A stretch of 7,608 nucleotides of DNA. It comes from Acutalibacter sp. GTDB lineage: Bacteria > Bacillota > Clostridia > Oscillospirales > Acutalibacteraceae. Positions within the stretch are counted from its first letter, which is position 1. Every line of letters begins with the position of its first letter. The position numbers and the translations under genes are program-made. The stretch spans positions 1 through 7,608 of the forward strand of contig JAAWSH010000073.1 of assembly GCA_022801475.1 (NCBI GenBank), given 5' to 3'. Below are positions 6,536 to 7,608 of this stretch, piece by piece. Below the pieces are notes generated by a model. The model was not told where the DNA came from, searched no databases, and saw only the letters and a list, made by a program, of their open reading frames with translations.

Positions 6536-6579
6536 AGCTTTTCTCGGGCAGCGGATGGCATAGCCAAGCCCTATAAGCT
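6536..6579. other. Nested hairpin between convergent genes
   Basis: AGCTT/AAGCT (6536-6540 with 6575-6579) encloses GGGC/GCCC (6546-6549 with 6568-6571) and TGGC-ATA-GCCA (6556-6566). It lies between the convergent DUF4091 and alkyltransferase genes where a bidirectional terminator would be expected. It lacks a T-tract on either side, so terminator function is uncertain. Confidence 0.3.
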
Positions 6580-6599
6580 GCGAAATTCAGTAAGACCGC

Positions 6600-7145
6600 T
6601 TACAGCGCCGTACCCTTTTTGGGAATGGTCAGCTCCCTTGTGTCCACGCCCTCGTGCTCCAGCAGCCAAATTTTTTTGTCAATGCCTGCCGCGTAGCCGG
6701 TGAGGCTGCCGCCTGTGCCCACCACCCGGTGGCAGGGGATGATAATAGACAGGGGATTATGCCCCACAGCGCCCCCCACGGCCTGGCTGGACATGCTGGC
6801 CAGCCCCTGCTTTGCGGCTAGCTGCCGGGCGATGTCTCCGTAGGTGGTTACCTGGCCATAGGGAATTTGACGCAGGAGCTGCCACACCTGCTGCCGGAAA
6901 GCCCCGCCAGCAGGGGCCAGATTTAGGCTGTGAAGGCTTGGCTGTTCTCCGGCAAAATACTGGTCCAGCCAAGCCCGTACCTGGGCAAAGACCGGCAGAT
7001 GGTCTCCCCGTTCTGGGAGTCCCGGCAGGGGGGCCAGAAAATATTTCTGGCCCGCAATCCAGAGGCCCACCAGGGAATGGCCATTCTCTGTACAGGCCAG
7101 GGTGAGTTCGCCCAGAGGCGATGGGTAGAGGGTATAATAAAACAT
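6600..7145 (-). CDS. ogt: Methylated-DNA--[protein]-cysteine S-methyltransferase
   Basis: This 181-residue suicide repair protein transfers alkyl groups from O6-alkylguanine (and O4-alkylthymine) in DNA to its own cysteine. The active-site motif IIIPCHRVVG places the acceptor at C138. The family's N-terminal domain begins MFYYTLYPSPLGELTLA, and the DNA-binding region carries FRQQVWQLLRQIPYGQVTTYGDIA (Y102). The helix before the active site reads SQAVGGAVGHNP, with Gln121 where human and many other members have the Arg finger that helps flip the base. I recall the Gln form from other clostridial sequences. The length is normal for Ogt, and no Ada regulatory domain is fused. The start at 7145-7143 is preceded by AAGGAGGAA (7159-7151) with 5-nt spacing. 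It is convergent with the glycosidase operon and has its own promoter. Confidence 0.95.
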   Translation of the reverse strand: MFYYTLYPSPLGELTLACTENGHSLVGLWIAGQKYFLAPLPGLPERGDHLPVFAQVRAWLDQYFAGEQPSLHSLNLAPAGGAFRQQVWQLLRQIPYGQVTTYGDIARQLAAKQGLASMSSQAVGGAVGHNPLSIIIPCHRVVGTGGSLTGYAAGIDKKIWLLEHEGVDTRELTIPKKGTAL

Positions 7146-7197
7146 GCGGTTTCCTCCTTACAGAGAGTTTTCGAGGCGGCGTTTTGGTGTTTTCCTC

Positions 7198-7226
7198 ATT
7201 ATACAGAAGGAGCAGGGGAAAGTCAC
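7198..7226 (-). promoter_or_regulatory. Promoter of the alkyltransferase gene
   Basis: On the minus strand, GTGACT (7226-7221, four of six matches to consensus) is followed after 17 nt by a perfect TATAAT (7203-7198), with TG just upstream. The start codon lies 52 nt downstream of the -10 box. No Ada-box-like operator is evident. Confidence 0.65.
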
Positions 7227-7360
7227 GGGTTTCGCATAAAAAGTCCGGCGTAAGTTCTTTTATGGCGGAACAGCAGGACTGAATATTTATGAAAGAAGTT
7301 TTGTGATGAAGGAGTGAATGGCCTTTAGCAGGGAGGGGGCTTTGAATCCAGACTGCTTTT

Positions 7361-7421
7361 GGCCTCGCGTTCCACCGAGATGCAACGTCCAGGCTCGGTG
7401 GATTTCATTGGCAAAGAGGCC
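7361..7421. other. Nested perfect hairpin, possible structured RNA
   Basis: GGCCTC (7361-7366) pairs with GAGGCC (7416-7421), enclosing a 9-bp perfect stem TCCACCGAG (7371-7379) with CTCGGTGGA (7394-7402) over a 14-nt loop. CCACCGAG can alternatively pair with a second CTCGGTGG at 7500-7507. I recognise no known RNA family. Confidence 0.4.
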
Positions 7422-7474
7422 CAGGCAGGGCAACAAAACTTTATACTATTCTACCGCCAGCGCACTGGTCCGTT

Positions 7475-7497
7475 GAACAAACGGTAAAAGTTTCGTC
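7475..7497 (-). repeat. Copy of a dispersed motif shared with 300-315 and 4585-4609
   Basis: On the minus strand this reads GACGAAACTTTTAC then CGTTTGTTC. The first 14 bases are identical to 300-313 (plus). The 4585-4609 copy inside the second MITE-like element has the same ends with a longer A-run and one fewer T. Three related copies in 7.6 kb, all intergenic, indicate a genomic repeat family. Confidence 0.55.
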
Positions 7498-7608
7498 GGC
7501 TCGGTGGGCTCGTGACGAGAGTTAATGTATTGCGTCAACTCTTTGCCACATGGCGACCCTCTCCCTTTTCAAAGGTTGCCGGGTTTGGGGTGAGCGTCTG
7601 CCAGTGGC

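Larger units (their letters stand above)
7227..7608. other. Non-coding stretch with hairpins and dispersed repeat pieces
   Basis: No convincing gene is present on either strand. The notable contents are the nested hairpin at 7361-7421, a 10-bp direct repeat GGCTCGGTGG (7392-7401 and 7498-7507), a CTCGT-G-ACGAG palindrome (7509-7519), and modules shared with the left end of the window: GTAAAAGTTTCGTC at 7484-7497, GTCGGCTCGG at 7495-7504, TGGCGACCCTC at 7551-7561 and TTTTCAAAG at 7566-7574. A 52-codon frame (7318-7476) exists, but its AAGGAG is only 3 nt from the ATG and its protein resembles nothing I know. Confidence 0.5.

Noticed and set aside
6360..6563. 67-residue plus-strand frame
   Set aside because: No ribosome binding site serves it, and its reading through the DnaA-box-like cluster gives no recognisable protein.
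7318..7476. 52-codon plus-strand frame
   Set aside because: The AAGGAG is only 3 nt from the ATG, the frame runs through the nested hairpin and into the repeat, and the protein is unrecognisable.
1..7608. CRISPR array, rRNA, defence or toxin-antitoxin system
   Set aside because: No regularly spaced direct repeats, rRNA segments or recognisable defence proteins were seen.

Overview
The window looks like chromosome of a gut-type Clostridium-class Bacillota, most likely in the Oscillospirales. This is inferred from GC-rich genes with strong AGGAGG-type ribosome binding sites, consensus -35/-10 promoters, a BspA-like leucine-rich-repeat protein with C-terminal SLH domains, a DUF4368-type large serine recombinase tail, and abundant small non-coding repeats.

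Layout. 1-101 is the 3' end of a large serine recombinase gene, followed by an intrinsic terminator (141-164) and a GC-rich, palindrome-filled spacer (165-337). 338-1971 (minus) is a cell-surface LRR-SLH protein gene broken by a 5-bp tandem duplication. A divergent intergenic region (1972-2217) carries back-to-back promoters. The rightward one is a perfect TTGACA-17-TATAAT whose leader can form competing hairpins. 2218-4224 (plus) encodes a GH38-like DUF5054 protein, and 4680-6326 (plus) encodes a GH123-like DUF4091 protein. The 455 bp between them hold two MITE-like inverted-repeat elements. Directly after the second gene lies an ideal Shine-Dalgarno and ATG that opens only a 7-codon frame, then an AT-rich patch with DnaA-box-like motifs. 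6600-7145 (minus) encodes an O6-alkylguanine-DNA alkyltransferase with its own promoter. 7227-7608 holds no convincing gene, but has a nested hairpin and pieces of a dispersed repeat that also occurs near 300 and near 4590.

How the parts work together. The two glycosidase-like genes form the only evident functional unit. Both proteins lack signal peptides, so they probably act in the cytoplasm on an imported glycan or glycoconjugate, with the strong promoter at 2080-2108 as the likely driver. The substrate is unknown. The surface protein gene and the alkyltransferase gene appear to be independent transcription units. The recombinase end suggests that a mobile-element boundary lies near the left edge.

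I do not see a clear new defence or mobile system. The most interesting signals are the 5-bp duplication that splits the surface protein, the pile-up of small palindromic elements inside the glycosidase operon, the orphan start site with adjacent DnaA-box-like cluster, and the structured leader.
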